In this document: one piece after another, positions 1 through 8,343 of the stretch
Layout of the letters: the number at the start of each line of letters is the position of its first letter
Numbering within the stretch: position 1 is the first letter of the stretch
NCBI RefSeq assembly: GCF_030817195.1
Contig: NZ_JAUSYZ010000001.1
Location: 5,022,001 to 5,086,000 of the forward strand
Direction of reading: 5' to 3'
Length of the DNA: 64,000 nucleotides
Origin: Arthrobacter globiformis
Lineage (GTDB): Bacteria; Actinomycetota; Actinomycetes; Actinomycetales; Micrococcaceae
The notes under the pieces: model-generated
What the model was told of the DNA's origin: nothing
The model's database searches: none
What the model saw: only the letters and a program-made list of their open reading frames with translations
Position numbers and translations under genes: made by a program

Positions 1-592
1 ATCCAGCACAGCCCGGCTCGAAAGCCTCCTCGGCTCGGTCCGTTCCCGGCTCGCGCAGACCGAGGTCCGGCAAACCCTGCTCAAGGCCGGTTTTGTCGTT
101 GCGCTGCTTGTGGTGGGCGGCCTGCTCGTGTGGCTCCTGACGTCACTCCTCGCCAGTGCCACCATGCAGGCCGCCAACCGGCCCGCGGCAACCGCGGCGC
201 AGCCCTCCCCCGCCGCGCCGGCGGTATCGCCCCGGCCGAGCCTGCCCCTGGCCAACGTGGGCCCGCTGGACTTCCGGGTCGGGGACTGCTTCAAGGACTT
301 CGACCCCGAGGCATCCAAGTCCACCGTGGTTGCGTGCACCTCCGGCCATTCCGCCCAGCTGGTGGCGGTCACCCATTACGCCGACGGTGACGCGTACCCG
401 GGACGGGAGGGCCTGAAGACAAGGGCCAGGGAGACGTGCCAGACGGCGGCGCTGACGGAGAAGTCCAATGCCTATAACCTGAACTACCGCCTCGCCTATC
501 CGAGCACGGCAAGCTGGGCCAAGGGTGACCGCCGCGTGGACTGCTACGTCGCCGCGTCGGGCAACGTCATCAAGGCAAGCCTGCTCCCGTAG
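1..592 (+). CDS. Septum-formation-domain-like membrane protein, 5' end missing
   Basis: The reading frame is open from the first bases of the window, so the start lies upstream; the in-frame GTG at 110 falls inside the membrane helix and is unlikely to be the true start. The visible part has a basic stretch, one hydrophobic segment (codons near 90-165), an Ala/Pro-rich linker and a C-terminal domain of about 110 residues with a VGDCF motif and further cysteines (VVACTSGH, DCYV). That arrangement is typical of the actinobacterial 'septum formation' domain, exported and membrane-anchored. A division or envelope role is family knowledge only. It converges on clpB. Confidence 0.6.
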   Translation, partial: SSTARLESLLGSVRSRLAQTEVRQTLLKAGFVVALLVVGGLLVWLLTSLLASATMQAANRPAATAAQPSPAAPAVSPRPSLPLANVGPLDFRVGDCFKDFDPEASKSTVVACTSGHSAQLVAVTHYADGDAYPGREGLKTRARETCQTAALTEKSNAYNLNYRLAYPSTASWAKGDRRVDCYVAASGNVIKASLLP

Positions 593-624
593 TTCCCTGC
601 CCCCTTCCCGTCAGTCCCGTCCCG

Positions 625-3282
625 TTAGTCCCGGCGGCGGACCGTGAGCCCGCTGCCCAGCGGCGCGCCGCCGTCGGGCCCGGAGAGTGCTTCCAGGCCC
701 TTGACGGTGAGTTCCCCAAGGTCCGCGGCGGTATCCACCAGGACCGTGTCGCCGTCGGAGATTTCACCGGCGAGGATGGCTTTGGCCAGCCGGTCGCCGA
801 TTTCGCGCTGCACGAGGCGGCGCAGCGGCCGGGCGCCGTATGCCGAGTCGAAGCCGGACATCGCCAGCCAGGAGCGGGCACCTTCGGTGACCTCGAGCGA
901 GAGCCGCCGCTCGTGCAGGCGCTTGGTCAGCTCCGCCACCTGCAGCTCGACGATGCGGGCGAGCTCCTCGACGGACAGCGGATCGAACAGCACCACCTCG
1001 TCCAGCCGGTTCAGGAACTCCGGCTTGAAGGAGGCGTTCACCGTGGCCATCACGGCATTGCGCTTGGCGTTCGCATCCAGCGTCGGGTCAACAAGGAACT
1101 GGCTGCCCAGGTTGGAGGTGAGCACCAGGATCACGTTGCGGAAGTCCACGGTGCGGCCCTGGCCGTCGGTGAGGCGGCCGTCGTCGAGCACCTGCAGCAG
1201 GATGTCGAACACCTCGGGGTGGGCCTTCTCCACCTCGTCCAGCAGCACCACGGAGTACGGGCGGCGGCGGACGGCCTCGGTGAGCTGGCCGCCCTCCTCG
1301 TAGCCGACGTAGCCGGGAGGCGCGCCGACGAGGCGCGCCACGGAGTGCTTCTCGCTGTACTCGGACATGTCGATCCGCACCATGGCGCGTTCGTCGTCGA
1401 ACAGGAAGTCCGCGAGCGCCTTGGCGAGTTCGGTTTTGCCGACGCCGGTGGGGCCGAGGAACAGGAAGGAGCCGGTGGGCCGGTTGGGGTCGCTGATGCC
1501 GGCCCGGGCGCGGCGCACGGCGTCGGAGACGGCGGTGACGGCCTTGGACTGGCCGATCAGCCGCTTGCCGAGTTCCTCCTCCATGTGCAGCAGCTTCTGG
1601 CTCTCGCCCTGGAGCATCCGGCCGGCCGGGATGCCTGTCCAGGCCGAGATGACCTCGGCGATGTCGTTGGCGGTGACGTCCTCCGCCACCATCAGCGCGG
1701 ACTTGTCGGCGACGGCGGCCTCGGCCTCGGCGGCGGCGTTCAGTTCGCGTTCCAGTGCCGGAATTTCGCCGTAGAGGATCCGGGACGCTGTCTCCAGGTC
1801 ACCTTCGCGCTGCGCCTTGTCCGCCGTGGACCGCAGCTCATCCAGTTTCGCTTTCAGGTCTCCCACGCGGTTCAGGCCGGCCTTCTCGGCCTCCCAGCGG
1901 GCGTTCAGGCTAGCCAGCTGCTCCTTCTTGTCCGCCATGTCGGCCCGCAGGGCGGCGAGGCGCTCCACCGACGCGGCGTCCGTCTCGCCCTGCAGGGCGA
2001 GCTCCTCCATGGTGAGCCGGTCGACGGCGCGCCGCAGCTGGTCGATCTCCTCCGGGGCGGAGTCAATCTCCATGCGCAGCCGGGAGGCGGCCTCGTCCAC
2101 GAGGTCGATCGCCTTGTCCGGCAGTTGCCGGCCGGAAATGTAGCGGTTGGAGAGCGTCGCGGCAGCCACCAGCGCGGAGTCGGCGATGGCAACCTTGTGG
2201 TGGGCCTCGTACCGCTCCTTCAGGCCGCGGAGGATGCCGATGGTGTCGTCCACGCTGGGCTCCCCGACGTACACCTGCTGGAAGCGGCGCTCCAGGGCGG
2301 GGTCCTTCTCGATGTTCTCGCGGTACTCGTCGAGGGTGGTGGCGCCGATCAGCCGCAGCTCACCCCGGGCCAGCATGGGCTTGAGCATGTTGCCGGCGTC
2401 CATGGCGCTCTCGCCGCTGGCCCCGGCTCCCACCACGGTGTGCAGCTCATCGATGAACGTGACAATCCGGCCTTCGGAGTTCTTGATCTCCTCAAGGACG
2501 GCCTTGAGGCGCTCCTCAAATTCGCCGCGGTACTTGGCGCCGGCCACCATGGAGGCCAGGTCAAGGGCGATCAGGGTCTTGCCGCGAAGGCTCTCCGGCA
2601 CGTCGCCGGCCACCATCCGCTGCGCCAGGCCCTCGACGACGGCGGTCTTGCCGACGCCCGGCTCGCCGATCAGCACGGGGTTGTTCTTGGTCCGGCGGCT
2701 GAGCACCTGCACGACGCGCCGGATTTCACTGTCACGGCCAATGACCGGATCCAGCTTCCCCGAACGCGCCACCGCGGTGAGGTCGGTGCCGAACTTCTCC
2801 AGGGCCTGGAAGGTGTTTTCGGGATCGGGCGAGTTGACCTTGCGGTCGCCGCGGACACCCGGAAGGGCCGCCGCCAGCGCCTCGTGGGACGCGCCGGCGT
2901 CGCGCAGCAGCCTGCCCACGCCGTCGCTTCCGGCCGAGAGCCCCAGCAGCAGGTGCTCGGTGGAGACAAAAGAATCGCCCAGCTTGTCGGCCTCGTTCTG
3001 GGCATTCTGGATGGCCTGCAGGGACGGCCGGGACAGCTGGGCCTGCTGGACCGAGCTTCCGGACGTGGCGGGCAGTGCCTTGATGGCGGTACTGGCCTGG
3101 ACGCTGACAGCGTCCGGGTCCGCTCCGGTGGCACGGAGGAGTACGACGGCGACACCCTCCCGCTGATCCATCAGCGCCTTGAGCAGGTGGGCGGGTTCCA
3201 CCTGCGGGTTCCCGGCCGTGGAGGCGTTCATGGCGGCAGCCGAAAGAGCCTCCTGGCTCTTGGTGGTGAATTTGACGTCCAA
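625..3282 (-). CDS. clpB: ATP-dependent disaggregase ClpB
   Basis: Cytoplasmic Hsp100 chaperone that, with DnaK, extracts polypeptides from aggregates. The 885 residues show the full family layout: N-terminal Clp_N repeats (about 1-145), first AAA+ module with Walker A GEPGVGKT (206-213) and Walker B FIDELH, a coiled-coil middle domain (about 400-520), second AAA+ module with Walker A GPTGVGKT (about 610-617), and a C-terminal small domain. The start is a TTG at 3280-3282 chosen for the AAAGGAG ribosome site 8 bases upstream. A HAIR-like inverted repeat lies just upstream, which fits HspR control of the heat-shock regulon. It stands alone, with no other chaperone gene beside it. Confidence 0.97.
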   Translation of the reverse strand: MDVKFTTKSQEALSAAAMNASTAGNPQVEPAHLLKALMDQREGVAVVLLRATGADPDAVSVQASTAIKALPATSGSSVQQAQLSRPSLQAIQNAQNEADKLGDSFVSTEHLLLGLSAGSDGVGRLLRDAGASHEALAAALPGVRGDRKVNSPDPENTFQALEKFGTDLTAVARSGKLDPVIGRDSEIRRVVQVLSRRTKNNPVLIGEPGVGKTAVVEGLAQRMVAGDVPESLRGKTLIALDLASMVAGAKYRGEFEERLKAVLEEIKNSEGRIVTFIDELHTVVGAGASGESAMDAGNMLKPMLARGELRLIGATTLDEYRENIEKDPALERRFQQVYVGEPSVDDTIGILRGLKERYEAHHKVAIADSALVAAATLSNRYISGRQLPDKAIDLVDEAASRLRMEIDSAPEEIDQLRRAVDRLTMEELALQGETDAASVERLAALRADMADKKEQLASLNARWEAEKAGLNRVGDLKAKLDELRSTADKAQREGDLETASRILYGEIPALERELNAAAEAEAAVADKSALMVAEDVTANDIAEVISAWTGIPAGRMLQGESQKLLHMEEELGKRLIGQSKAVTAVSDAVRRARAGISDPNRPTGSFLFLGPTGVGKTELAKALADFLFDDERAMVRIDMSEYSEKHSVARLVGAPPGYVGYEEGGQLTEAVRRRPYSVVLLDEVEKAHPEVFDILLQVLDDGRLTDGQGRTVDFRNVILVLTSNLGSQFLVDPTLDANAKRNAVMATVNASFKPEFLNRLDEVVLFDPLSVEELARIVELQVAELTKRLHERRLSLEVTEGARSWLAMSGFDSAYGARPLRRLVQREIGDRLAKAILAGEISDGDTVLVDTAADLGELTVKGLEALSGPDGGAPLGSGLTVRRRD

Positions 3283-3311
3283 AGAGAGCTCCTTTCGAAG
3301 ACGGTTTAGCT

Positions 3312-3336
3312 AAGTTGAGTCTACTACGCTCAACTT
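3312..3336. promoter_or_regulatory. HAIR-like inverted repeat upstream of clpB
   Basis: AAGTTGAG, nine bases, CTCAACTT form a perfect 8-bp inverted repeat 30 bases upstream of the clpB start. The core TTGAGT-N7-GCTCAA resembles the actinobacterial HspR element CTTGAGT-N7-ACTCAAG. Repression of clpB by HspR is inferred from that likeness. Confidence 0.65.
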
Positions 3337-3451
3337 TGCTTTTCAGGTCTTCACGGCCAAGTTTTCCCACAGCGAAATGCCCACTCGGTGGTAGGGCGAA
3401 TTTTCCGTAAACGGTGGCCCTTGAACTGTATCCCCGCAGGCCGAATCCCCC

Positions 3452-3457
3452 TAGGAT
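3452..3457 (+). promoter_or_regulatory. -10 box (TAGGAT) placed for a leaderless start
   Basis: TAGGAT is followed after exactly seven bases by a GTG at 3465, the spacing used by leaderless transcripts elsewhere in this window. No convincing -35 hexamer is visible. Confidence 0.4.
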
Positions 3458-3464
3458 CGGACCT

Positions 3465-3515
3465 GTGGCTGCGATGGTCACGCCCCCACTTCTCCAGAGA
3501 CAGGACCGGCAATGA
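3465..3515 (+). CDS. Possible 16-codon leader ORF coupled to the next gene
   Basis: GTG at 3465 opens a 16-codon frame whose TGA (3513-3515) overlaps the ATG (3512-3514) of the YCII-like gene as ATGA. The start sits seven bases after TAGGAT, so it could be translated from a leaderless mRNA and feed ribosomes to the downstream start by termination-reinitiation. The peptide has no recognisable domain. An AGGA at 3502-3505 could also let the downstream gene initiate on its own. Coding status is inference. Confidence 0.35.
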   Translation: MAAMVTPPLLQRQDRQ

Positions 3516-3847
3516 AGAAGTTTGTAGTTCTTTACAACGCACCGCAGTCGGCACAATCCCAGATGGCGGAGAGTTCCCCCGAGGCCGCGCAGGAGGGCAT
3601 GAAGGCCTGGATGGAGTGGGCGTCCCGGGCGGGCAGCGGCATCGTGGACATGGGTCAGCCCCTGGGTGCCGGCAAGGAGGTCAGCCAGTCGGGCACCTCG
3701 GACACGAACACCAGCGTGGGTGGATACGGCATCCTGCAGGCCGAGGACATGGGCGGCGCGTTGGCCCTGCTTGAGGGGCACCCGCACCTCATGATGCCCG
3801 GCGCCAGCATCCAGGTGTACGAGACCCTGGACCTGCCCGGGATGTAA
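3512..3847 (+). CDS. YCII/dimeric alpha-beta barrel family protein
   Basis: 111-residue cytoplasmic protein beginning MKKFVVLYNAP and ending in a beta-strand-rich QVYETLDLPGM. Length and pattern match the YCII-related fold (ferredoxin-like dimers), often found beside sigma factors or as small stand-alone proteins of unknown reaction. It ends three bases before the convergent protease gene, so the two share one short 3' junction without a visible terminator. No catalytic residue can be assigned. Confidence 0.65.
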   Translation: MKKFVVLYNAPQSAQSQMAESSPEAAQEGMKAWMEWASRAGSGIVDMGQPLGAGKEVSQSGTSDTNTSVGGYGILQAEDMGGALALLEGHPHLMMPGASIQVYETLDLPGM

Positions 3848-3850
3848 CTC

Positions 3851-4684
3851 CTACGAGCCCTGGACTCCCGAGACGCTGGCGATCCAGGCGAGGTTGCGGA
3901 CCACGGAGGCGTGGTCGTTGTAGTAGCCGGTGTAACTCGCAGGGTTCCGGGCCGGCAGGATGTCCGACGTGGACAGTACCCCTGCAAGTTTGCCGTTCAC
4001 GATCAGCGGCCCGCCCGAGTCGCCACTGAGCGGGTGGCCGCTCTCCGACCGCGTCCGGACGGACGGGCCGCCATAGTTGTCCACGCCCTGCCAGACCACC
4101 GAGACGCCCGCCGCCTTGAGGTAGTAGGACATGGCGCCGGACCCCTCGGACTGGTCGCCCCAGCCGTAGACCGTCGCGGGCGTTCCGGTGGCAGGAAAGG
4201 AACTGGACAGGCCCACATAGGAGCCGTAGTAGGGCGTGGACAGCTTCAGCAGCAGGACATCCCCGGCCGGTGCCGCGTAGCGCGCGGCAACCGAACGGAC
4301 CACGCCGCCGGTTCCGAGGTAGCTGGTGCCCAGCCGGACCGACCTCAGGCTCGTGGAGTTGCAGTGCTTGGCCGTGATGACCCAGCCCGCGGCGATCTGG
4401 CTGCCGGTGCACCCCACGTTGGCACCTGCGGAGTCGAAGGAAACTTGCGCCACAAAGGGGGCGGCTGAAACTGTGGTGGTACTGCCGCCGGCGATGTCCC
4501 TGCTGAACGTGCCGTCACCGGAGGGGGTCGGCACCTCCTTGGCGGGCACTTCCTTGGCCAGCGCTACTTCTTGTGCCGGGGCTGCTTCCTTGGCAGGGGC
4601 GGCCTGGGCCGGCGGGCCGCAAAGAACGGGAGCCAGCAACGCCGCGCTGGCCGCGGCCGTGGCCAGGATTTTCGCGATCTTCAA
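3851..4684 (-). CDS. Secreted trypsin-like serine protease
   Basis: Chymotrypsin-fold (S1) endopeptidase for export. Residues 1-28 form a Sec signal peptide ending AQA. An Ala/Glu/Lys-rich segment (VPAKEVPAKEV-type near-repeats) follows and may act as a propeptide. The catalytic triad is visible: His in TAKHC, Asp in the GDVLLLK strand and Ser in GDSGGP, with the substrate-binding glycines after it. The start is TTG at 4682-4684, picked for AAGGAG seven bases upstream. It is divergent from the phosphoesterase across a region with two tandem inverted repeats. The substrate is unknown. Confidence 0.9.
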   Translation of the reverse strand: MKIAKILATAAASAALLAPVLCGPPAQAAPAKEAAPAQEVALAKEVPAKEVPTPSGDGTFSRDIAGGSTTTVSAAPFVAQVSFDSAGANVGCTGSQIAAGWVITAKHCNSTSLRSVRLGTSYLGTGGVVRSVAARYAAPAGDVLLLKLSTPYYGSYVGLSSSFPATGTPATVYGWGDQSEGSGAMSYYLKAAGVSVVWQGVDNYGGPSVRTRSESGHPLSGDSGGPLIVNGKLAGVLSTSDILPARNPASYTGYYNDHASVVRNLAWIASVSGVQGS

Positions 4685-4756
4685 CGTGAGGCTCCTTAGT
4701 GTCGGGCGGGAGAGGGTGCGTTGGGTGCGAGAGGTCCGGCTGCGAGCCTACGTTCA

Positions 4757-4794
4757 ATGACAAGATTTGTCATATTCATGACATGAAATGTCAT
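4757..4794. promoter_or_regulatory. Two tandem 17-bp inverted repeats (operator candidate)
   Basis: ATGACAA-GAT-TTGTCAT (4757-4773) and ATGACAT-GAA-ATGTCAT (4778-4794) are both perfect 7-bp palindromes with a 3-bp spacer, centred 21 bp (two helical turns) apart in an AT-rich island. They lie between the divergent protease and phosphoesterase genes, as expected for a cooperative dimeric repressor or activator. The binding protein is not known to me. Confidence 0.6.
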
Positions 4795-4941
4795 TATTCA
4801 TCCCACACCGGGGTTGGTGTAGGGATGCCGGGTCCGGTGTATGGTCTGGCGGCGCTGCGGGCATTACCCTGAGGGCCTAGCAGTAGATACTGTTCCCCAG
4901 CCTGCAGCGGCATCAGGCTCGGTTCCGTGAGGTGAGGGATC

Positions 4942-6078
4942 ATGCCTGGACAGTCGAAACAGCGGAGATGGTCCGGCGTGGCTCCGGCCGTGCTCTCACT
5001 GGCGCTGCTGCTAACTGCCTGCCAACAGGGTCCGCCCCCGCCGCCGTCGTCGGAAACGCCGGTTTCGCCCGGCTCGTCCGGACCGCAGGCAACCGCGCCG
5101 CCCGGCCCGGCAGGGTCATCTTCCCCCACTGGACCCTCCTCGCCGACAAAGTCCGACCCCGCCGCTGTCCATTTCACGGCCCAGGGCGACATCGGGCTGA
5201 GCACGGGGGCACGCGAGGTGCTTGACGCCATCAACGGCCTCGGTCCCGAGCTGAATCTGGCTCTCGGGGATTTCTCCTACGAGGCGGGGCGTGAGCAGGA
5301 ATTCTGCGACATGGTCACAGGCAAGCTGGGCGGGGACTTTCCCTACCAGGTGGTCACGGGAAACCATGAGAGCGACGGCCACGACGGCGACATCGCCAAC
5401 ATCGTCAACTGCCTGCCCAACAAACTGCCGGGACTTATAGGCGAGTACGGAATCCAGTGGTACGCCGACTACCCGGAACGGGACCCGCTGGTGCGCTTCA
5501 TCATGGTGTCCCCCGGCATCAAGTTCCACGACGGAAACACCCTTGACTACTCCAGGGGCAGCGAGCGCTGGCTGTGGACAGCGGCCGCCCTTGACGGCGC
5601 GAGGTCCAAGAAGATCCCGTGGACCGTCGTCGGCATGCACACCCCCTGCTTCAGCGTGGGCAAGTATGACTGCCAGGCCGGGCGCGATTTCACCAACCTG
5701 CTCATCGACAAGAAGGCGGACCTGGTGGTGACCGGCCACGACCACAACTACCAGCGGAGCCATCAGCTGGGCCGCGGCCAAGATTGCCCGGCGCTGGTGC
5801 CGGACACTTTCTCCGGAGGCTGCCTCGCCGACCCGGACAACGCCATGGTCCAGGGCGCCGGAACCGTGTTCGCCACCGTGGGAACCGGCGGAGTGGGACT
5901 CTATGAGGTCAACGACCAGGATCCCGAATCCCCCTACTTTGCTGCCCGGTCCGGAAAGAACCACGACGCGGCCCTCGGCACCCTGGACGTAACGGCCACC
6001 GCGGACCGGCTCTCAGCGCGGTTCGTTCCGGCGGCCGGCTACACGTTCACGGACAGCTTCGAGATCAAACGGAAGTAG
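4942..6078 (+). CDS. Metallophosphoesterase lipoprotein
   Basis: Calcineurin-like phosphoesterase, probably tethered to the outer face of the membrane: residues 1-28 form a signal ending in the lipobox LLTAC, followed by a Pro/Ser-rich linker. Metal-binding motifs appear in order: GDIG, GDFSYE, TGNHES, GMHTPCF and VVTGHDHNYQRS, as in purple-acid-phosphatase-like enzymes. The length of 378 residues is normal. A GAGGTGAGGG ribosome site precedes the ATG. It could release phosphate from extracellular esters, but the substrate cannot be read from sequence. Converges on the GH16 gene with a 21-base gap. Confidence 0.85.
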   Translation: MPGQSKQRRWSGVAPAVLSLALLLTACQQGPPPPPSSETPVSPGSSGPQATAPPGPAGSSSPTGPSSPTKSDPAAVHFTAQGDIGLSTGAREVLDAINGLGPELNLALGDFSYEAGREQEFCDMVTGKLGGDFPYQVVTGNHESDGHDGDIANIVNCLPNKLPGLIGEYGIQWYADYPERDPLVRFIMVSPGIKFHDGNTLDYSRGSERWLWTAAALDGARSKKIPWTVVGMHTPCFSVGKYDCQAGRDFTNLLIDKKADLVVTGHDHNYQRSHQLGRGQDCPALVPDTFSGGCLADPDNAMVQGAGTVFATVGTGGVGLYEVNDQDPESPYFAARSGKNHDAALGTLDVTATADRLSARFVPAAGYTFTDSFEIKRK

Positions 6079-6099
6079 CTCGCCGTCGAACCGGCATCC

Positions 6100-7257
6100 C
6101 TAACCCCGCTTCCAGATGGCAATCCAGTCCAGGTAGACGTGCCCCGCTGTGTCCGGTTTGGGGCAGCCGAACAGGCAGGCTTCGGTCTGGAGAATGTAGT
6201 GCATCGGGATATTCGGCGTCCGCGAAGTTCCCGCCCCAAGCGAGCGGCCGTCGAGGAAAAACTCGACTTTGCCCGGGCTCCACTCCATCGTGGCCACGTG
6301 CCACTGGGTGAAGGTGGTGTCGGAGTAGAAGATATCGGTGGCGTAGGGGTCGTTACCCATCTTGTGAACGGCACCGTAGAACTTCGTGGAGAGGTCCCCC
6401 TCGGGGAAGTCGAGTTCGCCGTCGCGGGGCCAGATCCCGCTGTCCGGCCACAGCAGCCAGGCAGTCTTGAAGCCGCGCAACGGATCGGCCTTGAACCGTA
6501 CCGAGAACCTCCCGTAGAGGAGACTGTTGGCCCGGTGCGGGTTGGTGCTGCTGTTCGGGATTTTGGGGGTGGGCGCGGCCCCCATCGATACGCCGTTCTC
6601 CGTGTGCAGATACCAGTCCAGCATGCCGTTCTTCACGCTGAGCACCTTGGAGGGGTAATAGCCCGACTTCGCGCCCCGCTGCCCGGCCGTGTCCGGGGTG
6701 CCGTCCACGTACCCGGCGCTCCACTTTGCAGCGTAGGCAGGGCCCGGAAATCCGCCAACGGGCACGTTTCCCTGGTTGAAGTCCTCCCGGAACACCTGTT
6801 TCCACCCGGGAAGGTCACCAGTGGGCAGCTGGTGCAGCCTAGGGTCGGCTGCCGGCACCTTCTGGGTCAGGGGTCTTGGCGGGGGCGGCGCCACCGGGGC
6901 CGCCGTTGAGGGCGGCGCGGCTGCGGATGGCCCCGTTGCCGGGGCCGCGGCCCGGGTTGGCTCCGGACGGGATGACGACGGCGGGGCGGGCTTGGCAGCC
7001 TTCGCAGCCGGGGATGAAGATGCCGGGGACGACGATGCAGGGGAGGAAGACGCTGGGGGTCCGGCCGCTGACGCAGCGCCCGTTTCGGTCGCCGATGGTT
7101 CGGCGGCGGGCAGCCGGTCCGGCGGAAGCCGCTGCGCTTCCGTAGCCACCGTTCCGTACACCGTCAGCGCCGCCACCGCCGCGAGCACAGCCAGCCGCCC
7201 TGGGAACCGGGGCAAAGTGCGGCGCCCACGGTGTCTGCCGTGAGCTGAGTTAACCAT
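6100..7257 (-). CDS. Secreted glycoside hydrolase family 16 protein
   Basis: Endo-acting beta-glycanase fold (beta-jelly roll). A basic N terminus and hydrophobic segment (about residues 18-38) serve as signal or anchor. A long Ala/Pro/Ser linker (about 40-130) leads to the GH16 domain with the catalytic signature ELDFPE (about residue 275), where the two glutamates are nucleophile and acid/base. The ATG at 7257 is preferred because sequence upstream of it is not protein-like. It is divergent from the glycan-assembly cluster, so trimming or release of that polymer is a reasonable guess. Activity on external laminarin or similar glucans is the alternative. Confidence 0.85.
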   Translation of the reverse strand: MVNSAHGRHRGRRTLPRFPGRLAVLAAVAALTVYGTVATEAQRLPPDRLPAAEPSATETGAASAAGPPASSSPASSSPASSSPAAKAAKPAPPSSSRPEPTRAAAPATGPSAAAPPSTAAPVAPPPPRPLTQKVPAADPRLHQLPTGDLPGWKQVFREDFNQGNVPVGGFPGPAYAAKWSAGYVDGTPDTAGQRGAKSGYYPSKVLSVKNGMLDWYLHTENGVSMGAAPTPKIPNSSTNPHRANSLLYGRFSVRFKADPLRGFKTAWLLWPDSGIWPRDGELDFPEGDLSTKFYGAVHKMGNDPYATDIFYSDTTFTQWHVATMEWSPGKVEFFLDGRSLGAGTSRTPNIPMHYILQTEACLFGCPKPDTAGHVYLDWIAIWKRG

Positions 7258-7301
7258 GGGGCAAGTGTGGCACCGGAGACTAACCGCATCCAAGGATTCT
7301 T

Positions 7302-7322
7302 CGACCCCCAAAACTGGGGTCG
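7302..7322. other. Hairpin in the GH16/GT2 divergent region
   Basis: CGACCCC and GGGGTCG pair around a 7-base loop in the 222-base region between the GH16 gene and the glycosyltransferase cluster. No T-tract follows on either strand. It could lie in the 5' leader of the GH16 mRNA. Confidence 0.4.
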
Positions 7323-7479
7323 GTTCAAGGCATCCCAAGCTTTTTACAAGTTGCCCGGCCGAACATGATCCGAGGGGGAGTGCAAGCAAGTTGCCAGTAC
7401 CGCAGCAGCAGGCGCTTCGATTTTCCCGTATCCATTCGGGGAGGCTGCTCGGCCGGGCATAGGCATACGACTCCGATGA

Positions 7480-8343
7480 GTGGTGAGGCTAGTGACCATC
7501 CCCATACAAGTTTCAACTGTTCGTGCACCACATGCGGTGCCGGTACCCCTGGCCTCCATCAGCGTGGTGATTCCCACCCTGAATGAAGCCATGAACCTCC
7601 CGTGGGTCCTTCGCCGCATGCCCTCGTATGTGGACGAGGTGGTGATCGTCGACGGCCGTTCCCTGGACAGCACTGTCGACGTGGCCCGCGCCCTGCGCCT
7701 GGACGTCGTGGTGGTCTCGGAACCCCAGGCGGGCAAGGGATTCGCCGTCCGGGCCGGGCTGGCCGCGGCATCCGGGGACATCATCGTCATGCTTGATGCC
7801 GACGGGAGCATGGATCCGCAGGAAATCGGCTGGTTCATCTCGCCGCTCCAGCATGAATTCGACTTCGTCAAGGGCTCCCGGTACGTCACGGGCGGGGGCT
7901 CCGAGGACATCACCCTGCTCCGCAGCGCCGGTAACCGCACCCTGACCCGCCTGGCCAACCTTGTCCTGCACAGCAACTATTCGGATCTTTGCTACGGCTA
8001 CATCGCCATGCGGCGGGAGTGCCTCCAGATCCTCGAGCTGGAGTCTGAAGGGTTCGAGATTGAAACCGAGCTGATCGTCCGTGCCTCCAGGGCGGGCCTG
8101 CGGATCGCCGAGGTGCCCAGCAACGAACTGACCCGGATCTCCGGCAACTCCAACCTTCATACCTTCCGCGACGGGTGGCGGGTACTGCGGACCCTGGCCC
8201 GTGAATGCGTGGGCTGGGAAGCACCCACGGCCGGCGCCCGGCCAGAGTCGCTTAGGCGCGTGAAATACAGGTACCCCAGCATGACCCTCCCCCACATTCC
8301 GACGGATCCGGCCACCGTCCTTGGCCTGATAGCGGGTGAATAA
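7480..8343 (+). CDS. Family 2 glycosyltransferase (DPM-like)
   Basis: GT-A fold inverting glycosyltransferase acting at the inner membrane face. Residues about 26-230 hold the domain: SISVVIPTLNEA at the start, VVIVDGRSLDSTVDVA, the metal/nucleotide site MLDADGSMDP and the acceptor region. The overall pattern resembles dolichyl/polyprenyl-phosphate sugar transferases. No transmembrane helix is present, unlike many relatives. The start is a GTG (7480, with another GTG at 7483) after a short leader. First gene of the polysaccharide cluster; its stop overlaps the start of the next gene, which indicates one operon. Confidence 0.85.
   Translation: MVRLVTIPIQVSTVRAPHAVPVPLASISVVIPTLNEAMNLPWVLRRMPSYVDEVVIVDGRSLDSTVDVARALRLDVVVVSEPQAGKGFAVRAGLAAASGDIIVMLDADGSMDPQEIGWFISPLQHEFDFVKGSRYVTGGGSEDITLLRSAGNRTLTRLANLVLHSNYSDLCYGYIAMRRECLQILELESEGFEIETELIVRASRAGLRIAEVPSNELTRISGNSNLHTFRDGWRVLRTLARECVGWEAPTAGARPESLRRVKYRYPSMTLPHIPTDPATVLGLIAGE

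Noticed and set aside
913..3309. 798-codon frame antisense to clpB
   Set aside because: GC-rich shadow of the clpB codons; no domain, no ribosome site, and clpB is unmistakable.
7302..7322. c-di-GMP or other riboswitch in the GH16/GT2 intergenic region
   Set aside because: Only a simple hairpin is present; no conserved riboswitch core could be matched.
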